Assembly (NCBI RefSeq): GCF_002812985.1
Contig: NZ_PGCP01000003.1
Coordinates: 1 to 64,000, forward strand
Origin: Aeromonas lusitana
GTDB lineage: Bacteria > Pseudomonadota > Gammaproteobacteria > Enterobacterales > Aeromonadaceae
Length of the DNA: 64,000 nucleotides
Direction of reading: 5' to 3'
The first letter of the stretch is position 1. The number at the start of each line of letters is the position of its first letter. The translations under genes and the position numbers were made by a program. The notes under the pieces are model-generated. The model ran no database searches, was not told where the DNA came from, and saw only the letters and a program-made list of their open reading frames with translations. Below, one piece after another: positions 8,774 to 18,367 of this stretch.

Positions 8774-9784
8774 TCAGCGGGGGAGGAAGGTGGCGCAAGA
8801 CTCTCTGATCGTCAGGTTTGGCTCCACCGTGATCATGCGATTATCGATCTGTTCGCCGTTGATCCGCGCCAGCAGGCGGGTGACGGCGAGGCGTCCCAGC
8901 TCCTCCTTGGGCTGATTGATGGTGGTGAGCGGCGGCGACATGTATTGGGCCAGGGCCACGTTGTCATAGCCGACCAGGGAGAGATCCTGGGGTATCTTGA
9001 GCCCTGCCTGGTGGGCGGCGCTGATGGCGCCCATGGCCATCATGTCGTTGCACACGAACAGGGCGCTCGGCCGACTGGGTTGGCTGAGCAGCCGCAGCAT
9101 GGCGTCGTGGCCGCTGGCACAGTCGAAGTCCCCTTCCTGGATCCAGGCCGGATTGGGCACAAGGCCCGCCTCCTGCATCGCCTGGGCGTAGCCGGCCAGG
9201 CGTTGATCGGCGGGGGCGCGGCTGTGGGGGCCCGTGATGCAGCCGATGTCGGTGTGACCTAGGGCCAGCAGGTGACGGGTGGCCAGGTAACCGCCGCGAT
9301 GGGAGTTATCGGCGATAAGATCCACTTCCTTGTTTTCCATGCCCCAGTCCATCACCACCACAGGCAGGCTCTTGAGCCAGTCGAGCTGATTGAACACCTC
9401 CTGCTGCCCCTCGCTGCACATGATGAGCAGGCCATCGACCCGTTTTCTGAGCATCATCTTGAGGTAGGAGAGGGCCGTCTCGGCCTGACCCTCGGTGTTG
9501 CCCAGCATCAGGTTGTAGCCTTGCTCGAAACAATAGCGCTCCACCCCGCGCACCACTTCCGCGAAGAAGGGGTTGCTGGAGGTGGTGACCAGCATGCCGA
9601 TACTGTTGGTCTCCTTCACCTTGAGGCTGCGGGCCACCAGGCTCGGGGCATAGTTGAGGGCCTGCATGGCGGCGAACACCCGCTCCCGGGTCTCCTCGGC
9701 CACGAAGCGGGTCTCGTTGATGACGTGGGAAACCGTGGTGGTGGAGACCCCGGCCCGCGCCGCCACCTCCTTGATGTTGGCCAT
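8774..9784 (-). CDS. rbsR: Ribose operon repressor RbsR, LacI family
   Basis: A 336-residue LacI-type regulator. It has an N-terminal helix-turn-helix and hinge (MANIKEVAARAGVSTTTVSHV, then LNYAPSLVARSLK) followed by a periplasmic-binding-protein-like effector domain (SIGMLVTTSSNPFFAEVVRG, VGYDNVALAQYMSPPLTTI). It is the last gene of the rbs operon and overlaps the rbsK stop by one base (TGATG), so it is co-transcribed with the genes it should control. The likely operator is the pair of 12-bp palindromic repeats in front of rbsD. Assignment to ribose rather than another sugar rests on this context. Confidence 0.9.
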   Translation of the reverse strand: MANIKEVAARAGVSTTTVSHVINETRFVAEETRERVFAAMQALNYAPSLVARSLKVKETNSIGMLVTTSSNPFFAEVVRGVERYCFEQGYNLMLGNTEGQAETALSYLKMMLRKRVDGLLIMCSEGQQEVFNQLDWLKSLPVVVMDWGMENKEVDLIADNSHRGGYLATRHLLALGHTDIGCITGPHSRAPADQRLAGYAQAMQEAGLVPNPAWIQEGDFDCASGHDAMLRLLSQPSRPSALFVCNDMMAMGAISAAHQAGLKIPQDLSLVGYDNVALAQYMSPPLTTINQPKEELGRLAVTRLLARINGEQIDNRMITVEPNLTIRESCATFLPR

Positions 9785-10716
9785 CAGAACCCCTGGGCAA
9801 GGTGGGCCTGCAGGAAGGCATCCACCTCTGTCTTGGCCGGGATGGAGCTCTGGGCCCCCAGTCGGGTGACCGAGAGGGCCGCCGCGCCGTGGGCAAAGCG
9901 CACCGCGGCGCTAAAATCTGCTCCCGCAAGCTCCGCTGCCAGCAGGGCACCGTTGAAGGTATCACCTGCGGCAGTGGTATCCACTGCTGCGACCTTAAAT
10001 CCTGGTATGAGTATCTGGCGGTCATGGTGGCTGCAATAGACCCCTTGCGAGCCCAGCGTGATCATCACCTCAGCTATGCCCATCTGGTGGAAGCGGGCGG
10101 CGGCCTTGGCGGCGCTTGTCTCGTCGGTCACCTTGATGCCGGTCAGCAGCTCTGCCTCGGTCTGGTTCGGGGTGATGAGATCCACCAGGGCCAGCAGCTC
10201 ATCGGAGAGCGGCCGAGCCGGCGCCGGGTTCAGCACCACCCGGGTGCCGTGGGCACGAGCCAGTCTGGCGGCTTCGAACACGCTCTCCAGCGGCACTTCC
10301 AGTTGCAGCAGCAGGGTGTGGGCGGCGGCAATCATGGCCTCGTGACTCTTGACCATGGCGGGGGAGAGGGCGCCGTTGGCCTCGGCTGAGATGCCGATGC
10401 TGTTCTCCCCTTCGTCACTCACATAGATGATGGCGATGCCGGTGGGTAGCTGCTCATCGAGTTCCACCGCGCTCACGTCGATGCCGTCGTTGGCGAAGCC
10501 ATCGCGCATCTGGCGACCGATGGCATCGTCTCCGACCCGGGCGATGAAGGAGACTTCTGCACCTAACCGGGCGGCGGCGACCGCCTGATTGGCGCCCTTG
10601 CCACCGGGGACAATCTTGTAACCATGGCCGGTCAGGGTTTCACCCGGACGGGGAAAGTGGGGTACGCGCAGCACATGATCGGCATTGACACTGCCCAGCA
10701 CAACGAGACGGTTCAT
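9784..10716 (-). CDS. rbsK: Ribokinase RbsK
   Basis: RbsK phosphorylates ribose to ribose 5-phosphate in the cytoplasm. The 310-residue protein matches the PfkB family: N-terminal GSVNADHV and GGKGANQAVAAARLG substrate loop, and the C-terminal catalytic motif AAVDTTAAGDTFNGAL with the catalytic Asp. The chosen ATG (MNRLVV) has AGGAG eight bases upstream; an ATG two codons earlier sits too close to that site, and a longer frame upstream runs through two intergenic hairpins. It is separated from rbsB by 100 bases of structured sequence and overlaps rbsR. Confidence 0.95.
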   Translation of the reverse strand: MNRLVVLGSVNADHVLRVPHFPRPGETLTGHGYKIVPGGKGANQAVAAARLGAEVSFIARVGDDAIGRQMRDGFANDGIDVSAVELDEQLPTGIAIIYVSDEGENSIGISAEANGALSPAMVKSHEAMIAAAHTLLLQLEVPLESVFEAARLARAHGTRVVLNPAPARPLSDELLALVDLITPNQTEAELLTGIKVTDETSAAKAAARFHQMGIAEVMITLGSQGVYCSHHDRQILIPGFKVAAVDTTAAGDTFNGALLAAELAGADFSAAVRFAHGAAALSVTRLGAQSSIPAKTEVDAFLQAHLAQGF

Positions 10717-10736
10717 AGTCATTACTCCTGATGCAT

Positions 10737-10807
10737 CCTGGCTTGGGCACGGCATGAGCCCAAGCCAGGGGGCACGAAAAGCGGGAAGGGGGAGGCAAGC
10801 CTCCCCC
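10737..10807 (-). repeat. Two strong hairpins between rbsB and rbsK
   Basis: Read on the transcribed minus strand, a 9-bp stem GGGGGAGGC/GCCTCCCCC lies 10 bases after the rbsB stop. A second perfect 12-bp stem CCTGGCTTGGGC/GCCCAAGCCAGG follows, 21 bases before rbsK. Neither has a good U-run, so they look like 3'-end stabilisers or a partial attenuator that would favour the binding-protein message over rbsK. Confidence 0.7.
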
Positions 10808-10816
10808 TGATTGCGA

Positions 10817-11692
10817 TTACTTGCTGACGATCTGCAGCGGTACCGGAATGGACTTCTCGACCGGTTGGCCCTTGAGCACCTTGTCGGCGGTTTCCACGCC
10901 GATGGCACCGATCAGCGCCGGTTGCTGGGCCACGGTGGCGGCCAGTTTACCCTTGGCCACGGCGGCTTTGCCATCGTCTGTGCCATCGAAGCCGACGATC
11001 ATCACTTCCTTGCCGGCGGCCTGTACGGCGCGAATGGCACCGAGTGCCATCTCGTCGTTCTGGGCGAACACCGCCTGCACGGTCGGGTGGGCGGCCATCA
11101 GGTTTTCCATGACGTTCAGACCCTTGGTGCGGTCAAAGTCGGCGGGTTGGGAGGCCAGCACCTGCAGCTTGTTGGCGGCCACGGCCAGGGCGAAGCCTTC
11201 GCCACGGTCACGGGCGGCGGAGGTGCCGGCGATCCCTTCGAGCTGGATCACCTTGGCGCCAGTGCCGAGCTTCTCGGTGATGAAGTCACCGGCCAGCTTG
11301 CCGCCCGCCACGTTGTCGGAGGCGATATGGGCCTTCACGTCCCCTTGCGCCGCGCCGCGGTCCAGGGTCAGCACAGGGATGTTGGCCTTGTTGGCCAGAC
11401 GAATGGCGTTACCAACGGCTTCGGAGTCGGTCGGGTTGATCAGGATGGCGTTGACCTTGCGCACGGTCAGATCTTCCACGTTGGAGAGCTCCTTGGCCGG
11501 GTCATTTTGAGAGTCCAGCACCACCAGCTCGTAGCCAAGCTCCTTGGCCTTGGCTTCCGCCCCTTCCTTCATGGTGACAAAGAAGGGGTTGTTGAGGGTG
11601 GAGACCACCATGGCCAGGGTGTGATCGGCTGCCTGGGCGGTGCCCAGCACGGACATGATGGCGGCGGCGAGCAGGGTATTGAGCTTTTTCAT
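10817..11692 (-). CDS. rbsB: Ribose ABC transporter periplasmic binding protein RbsB
   Basis: RbsB captures ribose in the periplasm and delivers it to RbsAC. The 291-residue precursor begins with a signal peptide ([21 protein letters not shown]) cleaved before ADHTLAM. The mature protein has the sugar-binding type I periplasmic-binding fold: [16 protein letters not shown] near the N-terminus, [14 protein letters not shown], and [15 protein letters not shown], all typical of RbsB. It is preceded by rbsC and followed by two strong hairpins before rbsK, as expected for a highly expressed binding protein. Confidence 0.96.
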   Translation of the reverse strand: MKKLNTLLAAAIMSVLGTAQAADHTLAMVVSTLNNPFFVTMKEGAEAKAKELGYELVVLDSQNDPAKELSNVEDLTVRKVNAILINPTDSEAVGNAIRLANKANIPVLTLDRGAAQGDVKAHIASDNVAGGKLAGDFITEKLGTGAKVIQLEGIAGTSAARDRGEGFALAVAANKLQVLASQPADFDRTKGLNVMENLMAAHPTVQAVFAQNDEMALGAIRAVQAAGKEVMIVGFDGTDDGKAAVAKGKLAATVAQQPALIGAIGVETADKVLKGQPVEKSIPVPLQIVSK

Positions 11693-11726
11693 CGTTTCAT
11701 TCCTTGTGTGTGGCTGGTTTGGGTTG

Positions 11727-12695
11727 TTATTTATTGCTTTTGTTATCGATCATCACGGCAAGCAGGATCACGCTGGCCTTGGCAATCATCTGGTAATAGG
11801 AGGAGACGTCGAGCAGGTTCAGGGCGTTGTTGAGGAAGCCGATGATGAGGGCGCCTATCAGGGTCCCCATGATGCGGCCCTTGCCTCCCATCAGGCTGGT
11901 ACCCCCCAGCACCACGGCGGCGATGGCATCCAGCTCATACCCCATGCCGGCGGTCGGCTGGGCAGAGGAGAGGCGGGAGGTGACGATGAGGCCCGCCAGT
12001 GCCGACAGCATGCCGCACAGACCATAAACCGCCAGCTTCACCCGATCCACGTTGATGCCGGAGAGGCGAGTAGCGGACTCGTTACCGCCCAAGGCATAGA
12101 TGTAGCGGCCCAGGCGAGTGTGGTTGAGCATGAACCAGGCCAGCAGGAAGACGATGGCCATCAGCCAGATGGGGGCGGGCAGCCCGAACAGGTAGCCGGT
12201 CCCGAGCCAGGCGAAGTGATCGGCGCCATCGCTGAACCCGGTGGAGATGGGGCGTCCTTCGGTGTAGACCATGGTCACGCCGCGCAGGGCCGTCATGGTC
12301 ACCAGGGTGGCGATGAAGGCCTGCACCTTGCCCTTGGCAATGATGAGACCACTGATGCTGCCAAGCAGGGCGCCGGCACCCAGGGTCAGCGGCACCACCA
12401 CAGCGATGGGCAGATCCATGGCCACCATGGAGGCGGCCAGGGCGCCGCACAGGGCCAGCACAGATCCCACCGAGAGATCGATGCCGCCGGTCAGGATAAC
12501 CAGCGTCATGCCGACCGCTATGATGGCGTTGACCGAGGTCTGGCGCAGTATGTTGAGCAGGTTGTCGGCGGTAAAGAAGTTCGGGCTCAAGAAAGAGACC
12601 ACCGCGATCAGCACCAGGAGAGCTATCAGGGACTTGTTCTCTATCCACCAGCTCTTGCTCATGATGCCGCGGCTGGGAAGGGTTTGGGTTGTCAT
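11727..12695 (-). CDS. rbsC: Ribose ABC transporter permease RbsC
   Basis: The 322-residue integral membrane subunit has the BPD_transp_2 family hallmark [16 protein letters not shown] and multiple hydrophobic helices, including [14 protein letters not shown] near the N-terminus, and ends [28 protein letters not shown] like E. coli RbsC (321 residues). The chosen start ([10 protein letters not shown]) makes an ATGA overlap with the rbsA stop; a start nine codons upstream would lie inside rbsA. It works with RbsA and RbsB. Confidence 0.95.
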   Translation of the reverse strand: MTTQTLPSRGIMSKSWWIENKSLIALLVLIAVVSFLSPNFFTADNLLNILRQTSVNAIIAVGMTLVILTGGIDLSVGSVLALCGALAASMVAMDLPIAVVVPLTLGAGALLGSISGLIIAKGKVQAFIATLVTMTALRGVTMVYTEGRPISTGFSDGADHFAWLGTGYLFGLPAPIWLMAIVFLLAWFMLNHTRLGRYIYALGGNESATRLSGINVDRVKLAVYGLCGMLSALAGLIVTSRLSSAQPTAGMGYELDAIAAVVLGGTSLMGGKGRIMGTLIGALIIGFLNNALNLLDVSSYYQMIAKASVILLAVMIDNKSNK

Positions 12696-14236
12696 TGCTG
12701 TGCCTCTTGCTCTGCTTGCCACTGTTTACCCACTGCCGCCGCCATCAGTTTCTCCTGATTGGCGTCCTGGGCCATGAATTCTGCGCTGATGCGCCCTTCG
12801 TGCATCACCAGGATGCGATCGCTCATGCCGAGCACTTCCGGCATCTCGGAGGAGACCAGGATGATGCTCATCCCCTCCTTCTTGAACTGGTTGATCAGCT
12901 GATAAATTTCCTTTTTGGCCCCCACGTCCACGCCGCGGGTCGGCTCGTCGAGGATCAGCACCTTGGGCCGGGTCAGCAGCCCCTTGGCGATGGCCACCTT
13001 CTGCTGGTTGCCGCCGGAGAGCAGCTTGATCAGCTGATCCTGACTCGGGGTCTTGATGTTGAACAGGCGTACATAATCGCTCACCGCCTGACGCTCGGCC
13101 TTGCCGTCAATCTTGCCGCCAATCTTTCCATATGAGCAGAATTCAGTGAGGGCGCACAGGCTCATGTTCTCGCGCACCGAGAGCTCCAGCACCAGGCCAT
13201 CCCCCTTGCGATCCTCCGAGATGTAGGCGATGCCGGCGGCCAGGCCATCGGCAGGGCTGCGTGGCTGCAAGACATTGCCATCCACGGCTATCTCACCGGC
13301 CGTGACGAGGTTGGCGCCGTAGATAAGCTTCATCAGCTCGGTACGACCGGATCCCATCAGGCCGCTGAAGCCCAGGATCTCCCCCTGATGCAGGGCGAAA
13401 TCCACCCCGCGCACGCCGGGGCCGGCCAGCGCCTTGACCTGCAGGCTGACGGGGCCGAGCTCGCGCTTGAGACGCGGGTACTGCTCCTCCAGCCGGCGGC
13501 CCACCATCATCTCGATGATCTTGTCTTCATCGAGCTCGCTCACCGCCTTCTCGCCGATCCACTTGCCATCGCGCAGCACCGTGACCCGATCGCAGATCTG
13601 GAAAATTTCTTTCAAGCGATGGGAGATGTAGACGATGCCGCAGCCCTGCTCGCGCAACTCGCGGATGACAGCAAACAGCTGATCCGTCTCTGTGTCGGTG
13701 AGGGCATCGGTCGGCTCGTCCATGATGATGACGCTGGCATCAAAGGAGAGCGCCTTGGCTATCTCCACCATCTGCTGCTCGCCGATGGAGAGATCCCCGA
13801 GCCGGGTGTCCGGCCCGTGCTTGACCCCGAGCCGCACCAGCAAAGTGCTGGCCCGCTCACGCAACTGGCGGTGATCTATGTTGCCAAAGCGGGTGCGTGG
13901 CTCGCGGCCGAGGAAGATGTTGGCGGCAATGGACAATTCCGGCAGCAGGTTCAGCTCCTGGTGGATGATGCTGATGCCCTGATCCTGGGAATCCCGCGGT
14001 CCCTTGAAGTGGACCGGCTGACCGCGGTAGCTGACGCTGCCCGCATCGGCCTGATAGATGCCGGTCAGCACCTTCATCAGGGTGGACTTGCCGGCGCCGT
14101 TCTCGCCGAGCAGGGCCATCACCTGACCCGGGTAAACCCGCAGGCCCGCCTCATCGAGGGCGCGCACACCGGGGAAGGTCTTGACGATCCCGCTGAGTTC
14201 CAGAATGGGCGAGGGGGCCGAGGAGGTTGTGCTCAT
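12692..14236 (-). CDS. rbsA: Ribose ABC transporter ATP-binding protein RbsA
   Basis: A 514-residue duplicated ATPase that powers ribose uptake. The first half has the Walker [10 protein letters not shown], signature [15 protein letters not shown] and Walker [12 protein letters not shown]. The second half has the degenerate Walker [12 protein letters not shown] typical of sugar importers of this class, signature [15 protein letters not shown] and [14 protein letters not shown]. It follows rbsD by 32 bases and overlaps rbsC. Confidence 0.96.
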   Translation of the reverse strand: MSTTSSAPSPILELSGIVKTFPGVRALDEAGLRVYPGQVMALLGENGAGKSTLMKVLTGIYQADAGSVSYRGQPVHFKGPRDSQDQGISIIHQELNLLPELSIAANIFLGREPRTRFGNIDHRQLRERASTLLVRLGVKHGPDTRLGDLSIGEQQMVEIAKALSFDASVIIMDEPTDALTDTETDQLFAVIRELREQGCGIVYISHRLKEIFQICDRVTVLRDGKWIGEKAVSELDEDKIIEMMVGRRLEEQYPRLKRELGPVSLQVKALAGPGVRGVDFALHQGEILGFSGLMGSGRTELMKLIYGANLVTAGEIAVDGNVLQPRSPADGLAAGIAYISEDRKGDGLVLELSVRENMSLCALTEFCSYGKIGGKIDGKAERQAVSDYVRLFNIKTPSQDQLIKLLSGGNQQKVAIAKGLLTRPKVLILDEPTRGVDVGAKKEIYQLINQFKKEGMSIILVSSEMPEVLGMSDRILVMHEGRISAEFMAQDANQEKLMAAAVGKQWQAEQEAQQ

Positions 14237-14268
14237 TTGCAGCTTCCTTTGAGGGCTTGTTTGATCAC

Positions 14269-14688
14269 TTAGAACGCCACGCCGGCGCAGAGGATGAGGT
14301 TGGCGTAAGGGGTGACCTCACCGCTGCGCACGACAGCCTTGCTCTGATGGGAGCGGGCCTTGAACTCCTGGTGAAGGCAGTACTCTATGGTGATGGGCTT
14401 GCCCTGATCACGGGCGTGCTCGGCAATCTGATCAAGCAGGGCCTGATGGGCCAGCGGGCTGACCGTCTTGAGCTCGCTCGCCATGATGACCTTCTCCACC
14501 ACCAGATCGGTGAACAGGGCGGCCACCACTGTCTGCAGGCTGGGGGTGCCCGCCATCAGTGCCAAGTCGATGCGCTCGGGACCGACCGGAATGGGCAGAC
14601 CCGCATCGCAGACCGTGATCTCGTCGGTGTGACCCATGGTTGCCAGCAGGGCACTCAGGGGAGCATTGAGCAGTACGCCTCGTTTCAT
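14269..14688 (-). CDS. rbsD: D-ribose pyranase RbsD
   Basis: RbsD interconverts the pyranose and furanose forms of ribose so that ribokinase can use the sugar. The 139-residue protein matches the family length exactly and has [24 protein letters not shown] with the catalytic His, plus the C-terminal [21 protein letters not shown]. The chosen ATG has GAGGT at the usual distance; a frame extension of seven codons upstream has no ribosome site. It is the first gene of the rbsDACBKR operon. Confidence 0.95.
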   Translation of the reverse strand: MKRGVLLNAPLSALLATMGHTDEITVCDAGLPIPVGPERIDLALMAGTPSLQTVVAALFTDLVVEKVIMASELKTVSPLAHQALLDQIAEHARDQGKPITIEYCLHQEFKARSHQSKAVVRSGEVTPYANLILCAGVAF

Positions 14689-14754
14689 ACAGCACCTCAT
14701 TTTTAGCACAGACGCGGGTTAGGGCCCGTCTTCGTATGCTATTTGTTCTGCAAG

Positions 14755-14778
14755 GCAACCGGTTACGCAACCGGTTGC
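14755..14778 (-). promoter_or_regulatory. Tandem LacI-type operators of the rbs operon
   Basis: Two adjoining 12-bp elements, GCAACCGGTTAC and the perfect palindrome GCAACCGGTTGC, have the CCGG-centred form of LacI-family operators. They lie just downstream of the predicted transcription start, a standard repression position, and are the likely RbsR sites. Confidence 0.7.
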
Positions 14779-14790
14779 GTCATGGGGTGG

Positions 14791-14819
14791 AAGATAGGCC
14801 TTATCCGTTAACGGGTCTA
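14791..14819 (-). promoter_or_regulatory. Predicted sigma70 promoter of rbsDACBKR
   Basis: Minus-strand -35 TAGACC and -10 TATCTT are separated by 17 bases. The implied start near 14784 places the CRP site at about -61 and the operators at about +6 to +29. A 10-bp palindrome CCGTTAACGG overlaps the spacer. Confidence 0.6.
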
Positions 14820-14836
14820 GGAACAGATGACGAAAA

Positions 14837-14852
14837 TGTGAAAACGATCTCA
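14837..14852 (-). promoter_or_regulatory. CRP-binding site of the rbs operon
   Basis: TGTGAAAACGATCTCA matches the CRP consensus TGTGA-N6-TCACA in nine of ten positions and sits at the class I distance from the predicted promoter, consistent with catabolite control of ribose uptake. Confidence 0.65.
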
Positions 14853-14908
14853 ATGCGGGGCAAACATGAAGTACAAATGGGGCCAGCAGAGCGCTGGCCC
14901 GCGGGGGA

Positions 14909-15526
14909 TCAGATGATCAGCGCCTGTTGCACGGCGGGGCGGGCCAACATGCGCGCCGTGTGGGCGGCCACCTTGGGGAACTCGTCGATGGCGACTCCGT
15001 CACTCTTGAGCCAGCTCGCCACCACGTACAGATAGATGTCGGCCAGGCTGAAGCGATCTCCCAGCACCCAGGGACCGGCCAGGTAGTGGTGCTCTATCTC
15101 GGCAAAGCCATCGCGCATGTTTTGCGGCATCTTGGCCTGCATAGCGGCGATGGCTTGCTCATCGTCGGCCCAGCGACTGCCGCGCCGGCCATGGGCGTGG
15201 GAGACGTGCACAGTGGAGGCGAGGAAGCTGTTGACCTCCTGCATGCGCGCCAACAAGAAGGGATCGTCGAGGGGGGCGAGCCCGACGGCCGGGAAGCGCT
15301 GGGCCACATAGAGCAGCAGGGCCGGGGTTTCGGTCAGCACGCCGCGCTCTGTGACCAGGGCTGGCACCCGCCCCTTGGGGTTGATGGCGAGATAGGCGGG
15401 AGAGCGCTGCTCGGCGACGGAAAAGTCGACGAGTTTGAGTCGGTGCGGGGCGCCGGCCTCCACCAGGGCGATGCGAACCGCCATGGCGCAGGTGCCGGGG
15501 GCGAGGTAGAGCGTCAGATCAGACAT
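14909..15526 (-). CDS. Glutathione S-transferase family protein
   Basis: A 205-residue cytosolic GST-like protein. The N-terminal thioredoxin-like half has LYLAPGTCAMAVRIALVEAG, with Ser/Cys near the glutathione site as in beta-class GstA, NPKGRVPALV with the cis-Pro, and LTETPALLLYVA. The all-helical C-terminal half contains WVLGDRFSLADIYLYVVASW, the usual N-capping box. It resembles E. coli GstA (201 residues). It stands alone between the rbs control region and a divergent membrane-protein gene. The substrate is unknown. Confidence 0.85.
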   Translation of the reverse strand: MSDLTLYLAPGTCAMAVRIALVEAGAPHRLKLVDFSVAEQRSPAYLAINPKGRVPALVTERGVLTETPALLLYVAQRFPAVGLAPLDDPFLLARMQEVNSFLASTVHVSHAHGRRGSRWADDEQAIAAMQAKMPQNMRDGFAEIEHHYLAGPWVLGDRFSLADIYLYVVASWLKSDGVAIDEFPKVAAHTARMLARPAVQQALII

Positions 15527-15805
15527 GGCAGGTCTCCTTGTGTACGAGTCAGGGGATGGGAGTCAGGGGTCAAGCCCGGCAAGGTCGCCGGACAGGCCTT
15601 CGGCATCCTACCCCCATGCGCCTCCCGGGCCAAGGGAGAGTTGTTCGAGTCACTGCCGAGGCCATATCAGGGCCCAATCTTGTATGGAAAAATTGAACAC
15701 CTTTGTGTGAAATCAATGACTTTCTGAACAGAAGATAACAGGAAAAACGGCTACGCATGCCCGGTCAAATCGCTATAATGTGCCACTTTGGATCAGTCGC
15801 TTTCG

Positions 15806-16585
15806 ATGTTGGATAGTCAATTGAGTAATAAAATGCGGATCGGTGGAACCCTCGAACAGTCCCTCAGCCAGGGATATCGTCTGGACCTGCAAGGGGTGTT
15901 GAAAGAGGGCTGGCAACAGACCCGGCGCACCGGTTTCGGCCTGGCGCTGGCCATCGCCGGGGTGATGGCGATCTGGATCCTGCTGAGCAATACCCTGCTG
16001 ACCCCCTATGTGAGCAAAGAGGGGGACATGGACATGGCCCTGGTATTGAGCCTGCTCATCACAGTGGTGATGTCCCCCATGACCTCCTCCCTCGACATGC
16101 TGGGCTTGCAGCAATCCGTGGGGGTGCGGGCCCGGCCAAACCAGGTGTTCGACTTCTTCCGTCACTTCCTGCGCCTCGGTAGCCTGAGTCTGCTCGGCAG
16201 CCTCATCACCAGCCTGTTTGGCCCCTTGTTCGAACTGGTGGGCTTGCCGGTGGTGCTGGCCTTCATTCCCTCGGCCCTGGTTGGCATGGGGCTGGTGTTC
16301 ACCGTGCCCCTGGTGCTGGAGCGCGGCCTGTCACCGGCCCAGGCCATCCTGGTCTCCCTCAAGCTGTTCGCCCGTGGCTGGTCCAGCATAGTGTTGCTGC
16401 ACGGGGTCATGATGGTGCTGTTCGTACTGGCCGTCATTCCCATGGGCCTGGGACTTATCTGGGTGGCGCCCCTCTACTTCAACTGCAAGGGGATCCTCTA
16501 TCGGGACCTGTGCGGGGTTGCCGTCGAGGTGACCGAAGTGGGGGAGCAGAATACCCCGCAGGGGCCGGATCACTTCAACGCCTGA
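15806..16585 (+). CDS. Conserved multi-spanning inner-membrane protein of unknown function
   Basis: A 259-residue protein with about five or six hydrophobic segments (GLALAIAGVMAIWILLSN, MALVLSLLITVVMSPM, LGSLITSLFGPLFELVGL, VLAFIPSALVGMGLVFTVPL, LLHGVMMVLFVLAVIPMGLG). The C-terminus ends in the motif APLYFNCKGILYRDL, common in DUF975/YciC-like membrane proteins. I chose the ATG at the seventh codon of a longer frame that starts with TTG; an ATG nine codons further on is also possible. It sits 24 bases before a periplasmic DUF2987-type gene. No biochemical function can be named. Confidence 0.7.
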   Translation: MLDSQLSNKMRIGGTLEQSLSQGYRLDLQGVLKEGWQQTRRTGFGLALAIAGVMAIWILLSNTLLTPYVSKEGDMDMALVLSLLITVVMSPMTSSLDMLGLQQSVGVRARPNQVFDFFRHFLRLGSLSLLGSLITSLFGPLFELVGLPVVLAFIPSALVGMGLVFTVPLVLERGLSPAQAILVSLKLFARGWSSIVLLHGVMMVLFVLAVIPMGLGLIWVAPLYFNCKGILYRDLCGVAVEVTEVGEQNTPQGPDHFNA

Positions 16586-16609
16586 GCGGCGGATGCAAAA
16601 GGATTGCAC

Positions 16610-17290
16610 ATGACAAAGATGAGTGCGGGCCTCGCGGCCACCCTGCTGTTGCTGCCAACCCTGGCACTGGCAGCGCCTTCCCTTGCGTCGCAACAACTGG
16701 AGCTGCAATACGCCACCTTCTACAGCCAGATGAAGACCGCCGCCAAGGGGGATTTTGGTCAGGCCCGGCTCGGCTTTTACCTGACCGATCCGCAAAACGG
16801 TCAGCGCTGCACCCTGCTCTCGGCCCGGGTATCGACCCCGGAGCGGGAAGTGCCCGCCGAGGTGACGGTGGACAGCGAGCTGCGCCTGCCCTATGACGAC
16901 GATCTTAATCTCGACAAGGCCAGCGTCTGGGTCGAACTGGGCGAGCCCCATGAGCGCTGCGATCTGTCGGTGCAGGTGATGGCCGATGCCTCGTCGGGAA
17001 AGATGGCGGTGCATGAGCTGCAACAGCGCGCGCAAGAGATGCAGAGCCTGCTGGACAAGCTGGCGGGCATGATAGGCAAGCATTTCCTACCCGCCATGGA
17101 GGGGGTGCGCATCAGCCTGGTCAGCCCGAGCGGCACCGCCTATCTCGTCGATGGCGATCGCAAGCAGGCCTTGCCCTGGCAGGATGGCCAGCTGCTGCTT
17201 GGCAATGAGCTGCTCACCCAGTTTGCGGCGGGTTCATTGCAACTAGAAGGCGAGATCCTGCGCCTGACCCCCTGGCTGCACAAGGGCTGA
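16610..17290 (+). CDS. Periplasmic DUF2987-like protein
   Basis: A 226-residue exported protein with a signal peptide (MTKMSAGLAATLLLLPTLALA, cleavage after ALA). The rest resembles the DUF2987 proteins of Shewanella and Vibrio: LELQYATFYSQMKTAAKGDF, then VWVELGEPHERCDLSVQV. The start is the ATG seven bases after AGGA. It follows the membrane-protein gene closely and is probably in one operon with it. A strong terminator follows. The role is unknown. Confidence 0.7.
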   Translation: MTKMSAGLAATLLLLPTLALAAPSLASQQLELQYATFYSQMKTAAKGDFGQARLGFYLTDPQNGQRCTLLSARVSTPEREVPAEVTVDSELRLPYDDDLNLDKASVWVELGEPHERCDLSVQVMADASSGKMAVHELQQRAQEMQSLLDKLAGMIGKHFLPAMEGVRISLVSPSGTAYLVDGDRKQALPWQDGQLLLGNELLTQFAAGSLQLEGEILRLTPWLHKG

Positions 17291-17336
17291 GGCGGGCGCG
17301 AGCTTGCAGACCCTATCAACATCGAGATCTAGTCAT

Positions 17337-17364
17337 AAAAAAGGAGCGCCAGGCGCTCCTTTTT
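17337..17364. terminator. Bidirectional terminator between the DUF2987 gene and ttcA
   Basis: The stem AAGGAGCGC/GCGCTCCTT with loop CAG is flanked by A and T runs and serves two convergent genes. Confidence 0.9.
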
Positions 17365-17391
17365 CATTGCTGCATGATAACCAACGGGGGC

Positions 17392-18300
17392 TTAGCGCAC
17401 CTCAATGACGTCCAGCACATCCATCTCGTCGATGTTGAGCAGGGGGGCGGTGGGCAGCTCGGGGGGATCGAATGCCTTGTCGCCACCGTCTATGATGCCG
17501 GAGTCGCGGTTGATGCTCTTGAAGTCAAACAGCTTGTGATCGAGCAGGTGGCTCGGGATCACGTCCTGAATGGCGGTGAACATGGTCTCGATGCGACCGG
17601 GGAAGCGGCGATCCCAATCCTGCATCATTTGTTTGATGGCCTTGCGCTGCAGGTTCTCCTGGGAGCCGCACAGGTTGCACGGGATGATGGGGAAGGCCTT
17701 GACCTCGGCGTAGCGCACCAGGTCTTTCTCCTTGCAGTAGGCCAGCGGGCGGATCACCACATTCTTGCCATCGTCGCTCACCAGCTTGGGAGGCATGGAT
17801 TTGAGCTTGCCGCCGTAGAACATGTTGAGGAATAGGGTCTCCAGGATGTCATCGCGGTGATGGCCGAGGGCAATCTTGGTGCAACCCAGCTCCTGGGCAG
17901 TGCGGTACAGAATACCACGGCGCAGACGGGAGCAGAGGGCACAGGTGGTCTTGCCTTCCGGTACCTTGTCCTTGACGATGGAGTAGGTGTCTTCCTCGAC
18001 GATCTTGAAGTCGATGCCAAGGGCCGCCAGGTATTCTGGCAGCACGTGCTCGGGGAAACCGGGTTGTTTCTGATCCAGGTTGACGGCCACCAGATCGAAA
18101 TGGATGGGGGCGCTGGCCTTGAGGCTCATCAGGATATCGAGCATGGCGAAGCTGTCTTTGCCGCCAGACAGGCACACCATGATCTTGTCACCCTCTTCAA
18201 TCATGTTGAAGTCGGCGATGGCCTGACCCACGTTGCGCCGCAGGCGTTTCTGCAGCTTGTTGAAACTGTATTTCTCTTTGGCGTTAAGCTCTTCGTGCAT
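17392..18300 (-). CDS. ttcA: tRNA 2-thiocytidine biosynthesis protein TtcA
   Basis: TtcA thiolates cytidine 32 of certain tRNAs using ATP and a [4Fe-4S] cluster. The 302-residue protein has the PP-loop [16 protein letters not shown], the two cysteines of [15 protein letters not shown], and a further Cys in [15 protein letters not shown], as in the TtcA family. Length agrees with E. coli TtcA (311). It lies next to uspE and fnr, the order also found in Shewanella and Vibrio relatives. A structured inverted repeat lies just upstream in its leader. Confidence 0.95.
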   Translation of the reverse strand: MHEELNAKEKYSFNKLQKRLRRNVGQAIADFNMIEEGDKIMVCLSGGKDSFAMLDILMSLKASAPIHFDLVAVNLDQKQPGFPEHVLPEYLAALGIDFKIVEEDTYSIVKDKVPEGKTTCALCSRLRRGILYRTAQELGCTKIALGHHRDDILETLFLNMFYGGKLKSMPPKLVSDDGKNVVIRPLAYCKEKDLVRYAEVKAFPIIPCNLCGSQENLQRKAIKQMMQDWDRRFPGRIETMFTAIQDVIPSHLLDHKLFDFKSINRDSGIIDGGDKAFDPPELPTAPLLNIDEMDVLDVIEVR

Positions 18301-18309
18301 GGCCTCAAA

Positions 18310-18351
18310 CCCGGGACAAAAATAAGCGGCTTATTATAGCCATGTCCCGGG
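18310..18351 (-). repeat. Nested inverted repeat in the ttcA leader
   Basis: The outer arms CCCGGGACA and TGTCCCGGG enclose an inner stem AATAAG/CTTATT with loop CGG. No U-run follows, so it is more likely an RNA structure between uspE and ttcA than a simple terminator. Confidence 0.5.
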
Positions 18352-18367
18352 GGAGGGCAAGAAACGC

